Source: Xenopus tropicalis (taxonomy: Eukaryota > Chordata > Amphibia > Anura > Pipidae). From it: 64,000 nt of DNA. The notes beneath the pieces were generated by a model. The model saw only the letters and a list, made by a program, of their open reading frames with translations. It made no database searches and was not told where the DNA came from. Both the position numbers and the translations under genes were made by a program. This document shows, one piece after another, positions 33,540 to 44,785 of this stretch. The stretch is taken from the NCBI RefSeq assembly GCF_000004195.4, contig NC_030679.2:35205712-35269711 (forward strand), written 5' to 3'. Position 1 is the stretch's first letter. Every line of letters begins with the position of its first letter.

Positions 33540-34980
33540 TAAAATCATTATATATATCAGCTATTATTCCTTAGGAACTCCTTCACTTAAAAAATGTTAT
33601 GATTATATAAATTGGGTTAGTTATACATCTGGGTAAAGTAATTTGATATAAACCACAAATACAGTATAGCCTTATCTAGTTTAGAATAAGTAATTGCCCT
33701 TTTATGATTTCAGGCATTTTTGGTAGCTTTTGACATTTTATTAGAATTTGTATATGAATACACATTACCTTTAATCCTTCACTTAATCTTAAATACATTT
33801 TGCTTTGAGGCAAACATGTAGATAAAAAAACTGGATTATAGTAGGATTTCAACAAAATGTCAGATGATGTTTTCATGTAAAGGGAATATCTTTCTCCTAA
33901 ATGCACTTGCTTTCCAATCTCCCACCTACATTTACTGAACTCTCTGACTTCGCTTTCTAATTTCATATCTCCCTCCTACTGACACGATCTGTCTTCTATT
34001 TCAGCCAAGAGGCTTTAGGGGGTAGTGAAGAAGTGTAGAAATTGTAATAAAAATTCATGTTTAAAAACAGCAACAGGCGATATGATACCATAACACATCC
34101 TACAAAAATATATATTAAAACAGCAGTAAACATCACTGGCACAGCTGGTTCATTGTAAATCCAATGTAAATCAATTTTAGATATGGACAAATTGTATTTA
34201 TCGCTTAAACCATACAAACACAGCATTCTTTTTAATCTGCTTTTTTATTGTTCGCTGCTAATAGATATAGTAGAACTGCACACCGATTTAGTTAAGCCAA
34301 CTGTAATGCCGCTATAAACTTCTATATAATTAGATCAGGATTAAAAACAGTAAGCAAATTGTAAATAAAAAGAAGAGGAAAAGTTTATCTGTGTTTGCTC
34401 AGGTCCTTGAACATCTTATCAGGTTTTGTATTCTTGCTCAGTAACAAGTGATAATGACAGTGTAATTTCGTCTTACAAGAACCCCATAAATGTGGTCATT
34501 TTGGTAAAAACGGGAAATCCTTTTAAATTAAAAGCAGGATAAATAGGGCAGATTGAAAAGCTCATAGGCTCTGTGTTGTGGAGATAAGATAATTGGTTTA
34601 CCCACATAATAATTCAAGGTATAGGAAACTGCTCACATGGCAAAGAGAATATGAGTTTATTGCAAACAATGAATTTAAAAGCAATCTTGTACCACAAAAT
34701 GCTGATCATCTTGCATTCATTTTTACATTAACGTAAATGGTATTTCTTTCCCATTAAGGGGCCATTATGCCATTTTTATTGTCCCATTTATAAGCATGTA
34801 CTGGAAAAACCAAGCCCACCCCAGTTTTATTTCCCAAGCATTCAGTAAAAGTGTTACTGGTCCACATTGCTGCCATTGTCTCCTTGAAAGGCTAGACCCT
34901 AGCTGCTTTAGGCCTCCCTCTTTTTCATAAACACTTCATTTAATGCCTTTTTTTCGAAAGGGCATCATCACCCAACCTGC
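33540..34980. other. Unique AT-rich DNA
   Basis: No repeat or gene recognised. Ends exactly where the tandem duplication starts. Confidence 0.45.
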
Positions 34981-35432
34981 TTCAATATCCTCTGAAATGC
35001 CATCCTTAATAAAGTCACTTCTGCCTATGGCCAGCGAGGGTGGTCATAGGTACAGTTTTGAAGGACTTTTCTGCAAAATAAGCAAAGAGAGGCACACTGG
35101 ATCAGAATTTGGGGAGTTGTCATCACTCTCTCCCTTCCTTCACTGATGCTAGGAAGTCAATTTCCTATGACAGGACAGAGAAGGAAATATTCAAAGTTGT
35201 CCTACACAACCTTCATAATGCTGGCTAAAAAGATCTTTATTGATGCAGGGCAGTAGGCATTACTGACAACTGACAAGTTGCCCATAATCATGACCAGCAT
35301 GCCACAACCTGTTTGGAGTCACCTTTGATCTAATCTCATGATACCAAACAAGTAACAAATAGTAGTGCCCCACCCAGATGATCCTGCCTTCCTTTCGGGA
35401 CACTTATATAACCTTTGCTGCATTCCCTTTAT

Positions 35433-36206
35433 CATACCTCCCAAATTTTGAAGAGCAGAAAGAGGGACAAAAATATCTGGCCCGCGTAGCACGGGAAAAA
35501 AATTTCAGGCCACGCCCCCTTTATAGCCATGCCCCACACAACAATACTTACTTACATTTGCTCACACAGCTTCAGCACGTCTCTGCTTTTCCCTATGCAC
35601 CCCCCCCCCTCAGTTTTTTGGCTACCCCCCTCTAGGGTCAATCCTCTGTCTGGGTCCTGCCATTCCATTTTTAGTATTTATGCCTCCTCCCTCCACTTAC
35701 AGTTGTGTAAATCTTTCTTCAAGCACCTTCATTAGGCTTTTTTTAGCATTCTATCAATCTCGGCTTTGTTCCCCCCACATCCTCCTCCCTGATCTTTCCA
35801 AATCAAGAAGTTTGCAGTGCTTGAAGAAAGATTTACATCATGAGGCATAAACACTAAAAAGCTATAGCTGGAGCAGAAGAATTGAACCTGACCAGAGACG
35901 AGCGCTCACAATAAATTTCCCCACTCTCTGCTCTCTTCACCATGACATCACACTCTCATCTCTCGGAAGCACCGCAGCTTCTGTATTGCATTCACCTAAA
36001 TGTTAGAATGGGACTGAGCGGAGCAGAAGCAGTGGTGCTCCCTTTCGAGAGACGAGTGTGACATCAAGGGGGAAAAGAGCAGAGAGCAGGGGTAAAAAGC
36101 AGGGAACTTCAGGCAACGCAGGACATTTACAAATTAATCCCGGACTGCGGGACAGGGTGCAAAAATCGGGACTGTCCCGCATAAAGCGGGACAGTTGGGA
36201 GGAATG
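35433..36206. mobile_element. CATACCTCCCAA-ended fold-back element (copy A)
   Basis: Inverted ends CATACCTCCCAA / TTGGGAGGAATG. Near the right end is the hairpin GGGACTGTCCCGCATAAAGC; inside, GTAAATCTTTCTTCAAGCAC (35,707-35,726) is repeated inverted at 35,816-35,835. I recognise both ends from Xenopus repeats but cannot name the superfamily; no transposase, target duplication unclear. Confidence 0.6.
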
Positions 36207-36284
36207 CCTTGGCTTGTTTGTGTGCACTGTGAATCCTATGATCCCAAGGGGTGGCCCTTAATTCTTAAAATGGTAATTTTAAGA

Positions 36285-36733
36285 AAGTTTCAAATTACGG
36301 GAAGGCCATCTCCCAAAGACTGCATTTTAATTGAATTATTCACATTTTTATAAATGGTTTTCTTTTTCTCGGTAATAATAAAACAGTACCTTCTACTTGA
36401 TCCCAACTAAGATATAATTAATTCTTATTGGAGTTGAAACAGACTTAAGGTGGGAGATCCAAATTACAGAAAGATCCCTTATCCGGAAAACCCCAGGACC
36501 CAAGCATTCTGGATAATGGGTCCCATACCTGTACAGGTATTGGACCCATTATCCAGAATGCTCGGGACCAAGGGTATTCCGGATGAGGGGTCTTTCCGTA
36601 ATTTGGATCTCCATACCTTAAGTCTACTAAAAAATCAATAAAACATGAATTAAACCCAATAGGATTGTTTTGAATCCAATAAGGATTATTTATATCTTAT
36701 TTGGCATCAATTACAAGGTACTGTTTTATTACT
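36285..36733. mobile_element. Head-to-head pair of palindromic MITEs (copy A)
   Basis: Two partial copies of the ACAGGTATGGGAYCC family joined at their ends (ATACCTGTACAGGTATTGG, centre at 36,533/36,534), giving a long inverted repeat. The outer ends are both truncated. Confidence 0.8.
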
Positions 36734-37214
36734 GGAAAAATTCCGATTGGAAAACGAACATTTTCAATATCCTCTGAAATGCCATCCTTAATAAAGTCAC
36801 TTCTGCCTATGGCCAGCGAGGGTGGTCATAGGTACAGTTTTGAAGGACTTTTCTGCAAAATAAGCAAAGAGAGGCACACTGGATCAGAATTTGGGGAGTT
36901 GTCATCACTCTCTCCCTTCCTTCACTGATGCTAGGAAGTCAATTTCCTATGACAGGACAGAGAAGGAAATATTCAAAGTTGTCCTACACAACCTTCATAA
37001 TGCTGGCTAAAAAGATCTTTATTGATGCAGGGCAGTAGGCATTACTGACAACTGACAAGTTGCCCATAATCATGACCAGCATGCCACAACCTGTTTGGAG
37101 TCACCTTTGATCTAATCTCATGATACCAAACAAGTAACAAATAGTAGTGCCCCACCCAGATGATCCTGCCTTCCTTTCGGGACACTTATATAACCTTTGC
37201 TGCATTCCCTTTAT

Positions 37215-37987
37215 CATACCTCCCAAATTTTGAAGAGCAGAAAGAGGGACAAAAATATCTGGCCCGCGTAGCACGGGAAAAAAATTTCAGGCCACGCCCC
37301 CTTTATAGCCATGCCCCACACAACAATACTTACTTACATTTGCTCACACAGCTTCAGCACGTCTCTGCTTTTCCCTATGCACCCCCCCCCTCAGTTTTTT
37401 GGCTACCCCCCTCTAGGGTCAATCCTCTGTCTGGGTCCTGCCATTCCATTTTTAGTATTTATGCCTCCTCCCTCCACTTACAGTTGTGTAAATCTTTCTT
37501 CAAGCACCTTCATTAGGCTTTTTTTAGCATTCTATCAATCTCGGCTTTGTTCCCCCCACATCCTCCTCCCTGATCTTTCCAAATCAAGAAGTTTGCAGTG
37601 CTTGAAGAAAGATTTACATCATGAGGCATAAACACTAAAAAGCTATAGCTGGAGCAGAAGAATTGAACCTGACCAGAGACGAGCGCTCACAATAAATTTC
37701 CCCACTCTCTGCTCTCTTCACCATGACATCACACTCTCATCTCTCGGAAGCACCGCAGCTTCTGTATTGCATTCACCTAAATGTTAGAATGGGACTGAGC
37801 GGAGCAGAAGCAGTGGTGCTCCCTTTCGAGAGACGAGTGTGACATCAAGGGGGAAAAGAGCAGAGAGCAGGGGTAAAAAGCAGGGAACTTCAGGCAACGC
37901 AGGACATTTACAAATTAATCCCGGACTGCGGGACAGGGTGCAAAAATCGGGACTGTCCCGCATAAAGCGGGACAGTTGGGAGGAATG
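37215..37987. mobile_element. CATACCTCCCAA-ended fold-back element (copy B)
   Basis: Duplicate of 35,433-36,206, one C shorter. Confidence 0.6.
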
Positions 37988-38065
37988 CCTTGGCTTGTTT
38001 GTGTGCACTGTGAATCCTATGATCCCAAGGGGTGGCCCTTAATTCTTAAAATGGTAATTTTAAGA

Positions 38066-38514
38066 AAGTTTCAAATTACGGGAAGGCCATCTCCCAAAGA
38101 CTGCATTTTAATTGAATTATTCACATTTTTATAAATGGTTTTCTTTTTCTCGGTAATAATAAAACAGTACCTTCTACTTGATCCCAACTAAGATATAATT
38201 AATTCTTATTGGAGTTGAAACAGACTTAAGGTGGGAGATCCAAATTACAGAAAGATCCCTTATCCGGAAAACCCCAGGACCCAAGCATTCTGGATAATGG
38301 GTCCCATACCTGTACAGGTATTGGACCCATTATCCAGAATGCTCGGGACCAAGGGTATTCCGGATGAGGGGTCTTTCCGTAATTTGGATCTCCATACCTT
38401 AAGTCTACTAAAAAATCAATAAAACATGAATTAAACCCAATAGGATTGTTTTGAATCCAATAAGGATTATTTATATCTTATTTGGCATCAATTACAAGGT
38501 ACTGTTTTATTACT
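38066..38514. mobile_element. Head-to-head pair of palindromic MITEs (copy B)
   Basis: Duplicate of 36,285-36,733, with the centre at 38,314/38,315. Confidence 0.8.
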
Positions 38515-38519
38515 GGAAA

Positions 38520-39006
38520 AATTCCGATTGGAAAACGAACATTTTGCGACTTTTTCGTATTTTTTGCGATTTTTTTCAGCGACTTTACGACTTTTCGGAA
38601 ATTATCACAACTTTTTTGTTACCAATACGATTTGCGCGAAAAAACGCGAGTTATTCGTAGCCATTCCGAAAGTTGCGCAAAATCTGGCGATTTTTTCATA
38701 GCGTTAAAACTTGCGCAAAAAGTCGCGCTTTTTTCGTAGCGTTAAAACTTGCGTGAAAAGTCGCACCTTTTTTCGTAGCGTTAACTTAAAAGGCGCGACC
38801 TTTCGCGCAAGTTTTAACGCTACGAAAAAATCGCGATTTTGCGCAACTTTCGGAATGGCTACGAAAAACTCCAGTTTTTTCACGCAAATCGTATTGGTAA
38901 CGAAAAAGTCGCGACAATTTTCCGAAAAAATCGCAAAATACCGATCATTACGAAAAAAACGCAATCGGACGCATTCGGCCCGTTCGTGGGTTAGTAAATG
39001 TGCCCC
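38520..39006. mobile_element. Harbinger-type long-hairpin MITE, left tip missing
   Basis: Right end AGTAAATGTGCCCC followed by TTA (39,007-39,009), as in the 16.7-kb element. The interior folds back: GCCATTCCGAAAGTTGCGCA (about 38,660-38,679) returns inverted at about 38,840-38,860, and GCGTTAAAACTTGCG occurs twice on the left arm and inverted on the right. The left terminal repeat is absent; the first about 24 bp of what remains belong to the duplicated unit. Confidence 0.75.
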
Positions 39007-39140
39007 TTACAGTCTGCGGTCAGGAACCCTAACACCCATTGTGACTGCAAAAATCAGGAGACAGATTCAATTTAAAAAGTTAGTAGCATTTATACGTTTC
39101 TGTACTCCAGATTTATACCCACATTTTATACTATTGTTTT

Positions 39141-39390
39141 TAGTGATGAGTGAAACTGTCCCGTTTCTCTTCGCCGAAAAAATTCGGGAAACGACAGTAA
39201 AATTCAGGAAACTTTTGTGTAGCACAGGTCTTTTTTGTCGCCTGTCTTTTTTGCCGTGCCCTATGTGATGTGAAAGTGACTTTTTTTGACGCAGCAAATT
39301 TTCTCAGAAGTTTCTCTAAACGATTCAGCAATGGCGAAAGCGGAAATTCGCTGCAAATCCATACCTGCCGAAAAAATGTGCTCATCACTA
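39141..39390 (+). mobile_element. hAT-type MITE (TAGTGATGAGC family)
   Basis: Complete 250-bp copy, TAGTGATGAGTGAAACTGTC to TGTGCTCATCACTA; duplication ATTGTTTT / ATTATTTT (7 of 8). Confidence 0.92.
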
Positions 39391-39399
39391 ATTATTTTA

Positions 39400-40307
39400 T
39401 ACTACTTATAACTCACAAGTTTACAACCTTTTCTTTAACTAATGCCTTGTTTCACACCAAAATTCATCGTCAAAAATATGCATGGTTTTAAACGGAGTAA
39501 TATGGTAATAAAGGGTTAACATTACTTTATAAACATTATGTGTAAGCACTGCCTTTTTTTTGCAACTTGAAGTTTTGTTTAGGAACATTTAATAAACAAA
39601 ACTGTTCATGATAAATACTGAATTGCGTAAGTTGTATTTAGCGAAATGTCGAGAAGTTTAAGTCTATTAAACTGAAATTGGTATCTTACCTCGGCACACA
39701 GTAATTTAACCTAAAGATAACACTTTTATCCCCACAGCTACAAAATGTTCTTTCTAAAACTATAAAATAGTTAAGATAAGAGCTGCAATTTCATCATTTT
39801 TAATGTAAAATGCCTCTTGTGGGTCTTTGGGAATCGCAGGCAAAACAGCTAATACGACTGCTGTTCGTGAAATACTCCCGATGCCGGCTTCAAAATTTAG
39901 CATTAGGAATTAAACAGCGAATTGTATTTTAAGTCACATAACTTGTTTTCTACTGGTTAAAGGTGTTATCTGCTGGAAATGATGTAAAAATGTATAAAAA
40001 ATGCAAATAAACTTTACATCACTTAAATAGCACAAATAGCTCCCCTCAAAAATATGAAAAAAATAGAATACCTCAAAGTGAAAGGACCACAAAGAAATTG
40101 CTTAGGAAAGCTCTCATTGACTGCTATGTGACTTTGACAGCTTTCGGATGGCGTATATTTACATTCACGTTTTTCACGGTTTTGCAGCATAATAAATGGC
40201 AAAAAAATCAAATGTTTTTCAATTGATTGAATTGATTTCAACTAATTTACTGGATTTAAATACACTTTGAGATTTTAGATTTATGCACATTTTATCCATT
40301 TTGTTTG
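39400..40307. other. AT-rich stretch without recognisable gene
   Basis: No gene, RNA or repeat recognised. Confidence 0.45.
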
Positions 40308-40315
40308 ATGCTGAT

Positions 40316-40541
40316 TAGTGATGGGCAAAATAATTTGCCAGGCATAGATTCACAGCAAGTGTCTGCGTTTCACCATTGGTGAAATATTTCGCGAAATGGG
40401 AAACAAAATTCAGGGCTTTGCTCTGTCGGGCGCGTAAAAAAAAACATTTTTGCTGTTTTGCAAATTTTTTACCATTTTGCAAATCTTTTAAAAAATTCAC
40501 TTTTTTGGCAAAGCAAAACAGGAGAGATTCGCTCAACGCTA
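40316..40541 (-). mobile_element. hAT-type MITE (TAGTGATGAGC family)
   Basis: 226 bp; TAGTGATGGGCAAAATAATT at the left, ATTCGCTCAACGCTA at the right; duplication ATGCTGAT (40,308-40,315) / ATGGTGAT (40,542-40,549), 7 of 8. Another copy starts at the next base after the duplication. Confidence 0.9.
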
Positions 40542-40549
40542 ATGGTGAT

Positions 40550-40630
40550 TAGTGATGAGCGAATCTGTGCAGAAAAATTTGCAAGACACAGCTACCGTGG
40601 CTCGACTTTATATTATGCAACTGCAACTTT
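40550..40630 (+). mobile_element. hAT-type MITE (TAGTGATGAGC family), left fragment
   Basis: Starts TAGTGATGAGCGAATCTGTG immediately after the right duplication of the previous copy, in opposite orientation, and loses similarity near 40,630. Confidence 0.8.
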
Positions 40631-40974
40631 TTTTTTTCGGGACATTTATTAAAAAAACAAAAACAAACACAATTTCTTGCACTAACACATGGCAGTCAAT
40701 GAGCAATTTAGATAAATCAATATATTGAAAGCTCAGATCTGACTGTTAGATACCAGTTACTGCACTGGGCTGCTGGGCTGTACTGTTAGTAAATGAAAGC
40801 CTTTTTAGTTTAACTGGTTTTGCAGCCAAGCATAATAAACAAACAACAAGGTCATGCTTGTGAGAAAACAATTTGAAATGTATGATGAATATAGGATTTC
40901 TACGTTACAAATGATTTGGCTTTCTCCCTACAGATTGTAAATATATTGTTATATCTCCAGTGTGGAGATACTAT

Positions 40975-41200
40975 TAGAGATGAGCGAATTTTCTCAGCAG
41001 ACATATATTTGCAGTGAATTTCCGCATTTCGCCATTGGCGTATTTTTTTCGAAACTTCAGAGAAAATTCAGAGAAAGAAACGTGCGACAAACTTTTAGTG
41101 AATTTTTCGCTGTTTCGCAATTTTCTGGTGTTTCGTGAATTTTGCTGTCGTTTTTCACATTTTTAGGCAAAGCGAAACAGGACAGATTCGCTCATCACTA
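40975..41200 (-). mobile_element. hAT-type MITE (TAGTGATGAGC family)
   Basis: 226 bp; TAGAGATGAGCGAATTTTCT to ATTCGCTCATCACTA; perfect duplication GATACTAT (40,967-40,974 and 41,201-41,208). Confidence 0.93.
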
Positions 41201-41208
41201 GATACTAT

Positions 41209-41953
41209 GCTTGTTAGATCATTTGTCACTGGAATTTAAGAAAAAACAAGGCATTGTGGTTAGTAACATGGCAAACTGTTTCCAAAATTGCATTTTAGAC
41301 TCTGTTTAGGAGGTCAAATATGACCCTTAAAGTGTTTAACTTAGGAATTAGTCATTGATCCGATTGCTAAAAGAATTTAGGTGCAATCCCCATATTTTTA
41401 ACTACAATGCACTGCTTTTTTCCATCAAGGGGAGTCACATCTGATGCAGTTGTGGCCAATGAGTCAAAATATGTGTAGTTGCACTTTGTCAAGAAACAAA
41501 CGGAATTGCATTGAGAATTTTCTACATTTGTCACTGCTGGCACTCCGCTGTCAAAATGACATGTATGCCACATTCTTTAGGCGCAAATGTGCTGTATTTG
41601 TCGATGCAGGCCTCTATGGCAACTCTGCCATCACCTCCAGGGTAGCGATAGCTACAAGGTTAATCTAAATCAATAGGCACACTGAACTCAATTTGGACAG
41701 AAGGAGAGATGGACAAAGTGGCACTGAGCACAATATGGATGTTCAAGGAGTCTTGTTGGTGCTAGTACATCACCAAACATAATCACCCAGTAGTCTGGAA
41801 TCTGACTAGACTACTAATAGATCAGAAGGACAAGTGACTGATGATCTATCCTTTACACTGTCTGATGCAACTGCTACCTGCTCAACCAAATAAAAACTGG
41901 ACAGTCTGGTTGTTTTTGAGCCTATCACTGAAAATTTCAAATGTCCATGTTAC
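41209..41953. other. AT-rich stretch without recognisable gene
   Basis: No recognised gene or repeat. Confidence 0.45.
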
Positions 41954-41957
41954 TTAA

Positions 41958-42455
41958 AGGAACATTAAAACATAAATATTTAAATACCTTATTTGTCAAA
42001 AAACATCTCTAATGATAGGCCTAGCCTTTCCACCCTTGCTTTTTTAAATGCTTCATGTAGAATTTTAGTTATGAACTGCTCCATAGCAGCACGGCGAAAA
42101 GGCGAGAGGTGCACTGACCCGGAAGGTGTCTTCGTATCGGAGGACCTTTGACACTTAAACTTTTTATCAGCGCATGTAGTTTAAATGTATGATCTTACCT
42201 CAAAACTGTCTGAAGAAATAGAAACATAAATTTAAACTACAGGCGCTGATAAGAAGCTTAAGTGCCGAAGGTCCTCCGATGCGACAACTTCCAAGTCATT
42301 CAAGCACCCATTGCCTTTTCGCCGTGCTGCTATTGAGCAGTTCATAACTAAAATTCTATGAAGCATTTAAAAAATAAAGGGGGAAAGACTAGGCTTATTA
42401 TTAGAGATATTTTGTGGCGTATAAGATATTGAAATATTTATGTGTTACTGTCCCT
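41958..42455. mobile_element. T2/Kolobok-type fold-back MITE
   Basis: 498 bp between two TTAA sites (41,954-41,957 and 42,456-42,459). Ends AGGAACATTAAAACATAAAT / TATGTGTTACTGTCCCT are inverted repeats, and the whole element folds: GAATTTTAGTTATGAACTGC (42,060-42,079) returns inverted at 42,338-42,357 and ACACTTAAACTTTTTATCAG inverted at about 42,244-42,263. The TTAAAGGRA start is typical of frog T2 MITEs. Confidence 0.88.
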
Positions 42456-42464
42456 TTAACTAAA

Positions 42465-44478
42465 GAGATCTGTATGGCCAGCTCAGCATATAACTCATTG
42501 TAAATATTGTCCTTTCATGAATCAAGTGAATAAAATCAAAACAATGAATAAATAAAAAAATTACTCAAATGTAACATTATACAAAATTCTCATCATTATA
42601 TAAATGATTATCAAATCTCATATAAAATGTAAGTAATTGCTACAATATTCACTTCCTTACAATGAATTGGTTAGCCTTAGTTTAGGGAAAGCTATTCCTT
42701 AGCATAATTGCTCTGTGTTTTGTCGTCTCTTGATAATACTGTTCTGCCTTGTGTCCCGGAGGCAAACACAAGAGAGTGAGCATTTTGTGTGTATCTCTGT
42801 GGCTTGACAATGATGACATTCAATGGTGTTATCATCCAAAGTCTGGGTTAAAAACTGCTTTACATGTACATCTCTCCAATACAAGTGCATTTATTGAATA
42901 GTTACAAGCAAATTAGTCAGAAATATGTTTCTCCAGTTCTGCATCATTGAGGAAACTAGATCATGAATTAATCCTTGATAATACATTCTGAAATTAAGTG
43001 ACACATGGAAGAAATTTAATGGCACTTTCAGATTTCAGCTGTAAAGTTGAATATTATATTTAAAAGAAAACGCTGTGTGAATTTAGTTTTCTATATTGCC
43101 TGAATATTAAGTATAAGATAGAAAACCACATGCCATATAATGGCAATTGATTTGGTAGCATCAGATTAATTGGCTGCATTTTACAAAATTATCAGAAGCC
43201 TATAAAAAAAAGTAATTATGGCTCATGAATAAACTCATAACTGTTCCAGGGAGCTAATTTATTGCCAATTTTGGGATTAAAAAATATTTTTTCCTCCCGC
43301 TGAGAAGTTAAATGCACACATTCCTTGCTAGGTAATTTGCTTGCTTTCCTCTGGATCAACATGGAATTGAATAGGTTTAACAAAGCTGAATTTGATGCCC
43401 TTTCTCAGCCTTGCTAACAATGTAGCTATATAATCTTCAAGCATATTATTCTAGCTTCTTTATGTAACACTCCAATACACCGTTCCTCTTGGCCATTAAA
43501 AAAAACTGATTGTGCAACAGATTTTATTCTCTCATTTCTCCAAGCAGATAAATAAATGCTAAGGTGAATTAAGAAAAGAGAAAACTATAAAGGAAAAAGT
43601 CAGAAAGCAGGCAAAGCTATTTCAGTTTCAGTAAACGTGGGATAGATATATATAGATTAATGCAGTATTTTCTGTTTGAATAAAGCCAGTTGCTTTTTGT
43701 CACCATAACAATGTTTTGTTGGCCATAAAAATATCAAAAACAACCATATCTTGATATCTTTCTGACAGCTTTGCCTCCCTCTACTGCTTTGTAATGAAAG
43801 CTGGCCAGCACCTGACAATTGAACTTGAGATAAATATTTTAAATCTAGCATGCAAGAGGTTCTCCAATCAATCCTCATCTTCAGGAAACCATCAGAGTGA
43901 GACAGAATGCCATTTTGAATCGGTTCAGCAAAGCAGAACCAAGTCATATATCTTTTGTGGAACGCAGAATAAAGAAAAATAAGTAGAATGTAATACATTT
44001 TTTTGAATACATGGATAAATATATATATATATATACAGTATATATTTACTGTTTCCAGTAAATGTGTCTAATTTATTTTCTAGTAAATAATAACTATTTA
44101 TAATTTTTCCATAAACCACATTTTTCATGAATTTTTATCACAGCATACTTACAGATAGAGCTTGTTGCATTACCTGTATTTTAAAATGATGTGTTTCAGA
44201 TATAATATATATATATTCATATATAGTTTTTACATTCATTTTTTTAACAAGGTACACAATTAGTTAAAACAAAGACCTAAAATACCACTTTTAAAGAAAG
44301 AATATATCATAAAGATATTTATTAATATGGGTTTTATCAGTAGGTACAACAGAATAAATGAGGCTCAGTTTTAAAGTAAAGCAATGGGATGCTGACATAG
44401 TGGCCCAGGTGCTTCTCCATGAAGCTGAAGGCAAAGTGCTACAAAATGTAAAAAAGCAAGTACTACTTCTGCCACTCT
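42465..44478. other. Unique AT-rich DNA with short TA tracts
   Basis: TA tracts at about 44,018-44,034 and 44,203-44,214. No gene recognised; element-free between about 42.5 and 44.0 kb. Confidence 0.4.
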
Positions 44479-44481
44479 TAA

Positions 44482-44781
44482 GGGCTCTGGCACAAGGGGA
44501 GATTAGTCGCCCGCGACAAATCTCCCGTGTCTCGGGCAACTAATCTCCCCGAAATGCCATCCCACCGGCGAAAATGTAAATAGCCGGTGGGATGGTATAC
44601 GTGGCGGCGTGATTTCAGTGAAACCGCGGAAGTTTCCTCTCAAGGCAACTTCCGCGATTTCACTAAAAATCGCGCCGCTGCGTATGCCATCATACCGGTG
44701 GGATGGCATTTCGGGGAGATTAGTCGCCCGTGAACAGGGAGATTTGTCGCGGGTGACTAATCTCCCCGTGTGCCAGAGCCC
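44482..44781. mobile_element. Harbinger-type palindromic MITE (GGGCTCTGGCAC family)
   Basis: Exactly 300 bp, almost a perfect hairpin: ends GGGCTCTGGCACAAGGGGAG / CTCCCCGTGTGCCAGAGCCC, next block GCCGGTGGGATGG repeated inverted, centre around GGAAGTTTCC..GGCAACTTCC. Flanked by TAA (44,479-44,481 and 44,782-44,784). GC-rich and CpG-rich with little decay, so young. Confidence 0.92.
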
Positions 44782-44785
44782 TAAA

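Larger units (their letters stand above)
34981..36762. repeat. Tandem duplication, copy A (1782 bp)
   Basis: First unit of a direct tandem duplication. By reading, it equals copy B except for one base in a C run (10 C here, 9 C in copy B). The left edge is in unique DNA (CCTGC|TTCAATATCC), the right edge 20-odd bases into a Harbinger-type MITE (GAACATT|TT), with TT microhomology at the junction. It includes a CATACCTCCCAA element and an inverted pair of palindromic MITEs. No coding sequence. Confidence 0.95.
36763..38543. repeat. Tandem duplication, copy B (1781 bp)
   Basis: Second unit, offset 1782 bp from copy A before the C run and 1781 bp after it. At its right edge the sequence continues into the rest of the Harbinger-type MITE, so this copy keeps the original right flank and copy A the original left flank. 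Confidence 0.95.

Noticed and set aside
36003..36227. 74-codon minus-strand frame identical at 37,784-38,008
   Set aside because: Lies in the end of the CATACCTCCCAA element, no domain, identical only through tandem duplication.
35378..37631. Repeated open frames (85, 118, 106 codons) in both copies of the duplication
   Set aside because: They look duplicated and conserved only because the DNA is duplicated; the single C difference shifts the frame and the region is a fold-back repeat.
38711..39268. 185-codon plus-strand frame
   Set aside because: Runs through a Harbinger-type hairpin and into a hAT MITE; Lys/Phe/Arg-rich product of AAAAAGTCGC modules.
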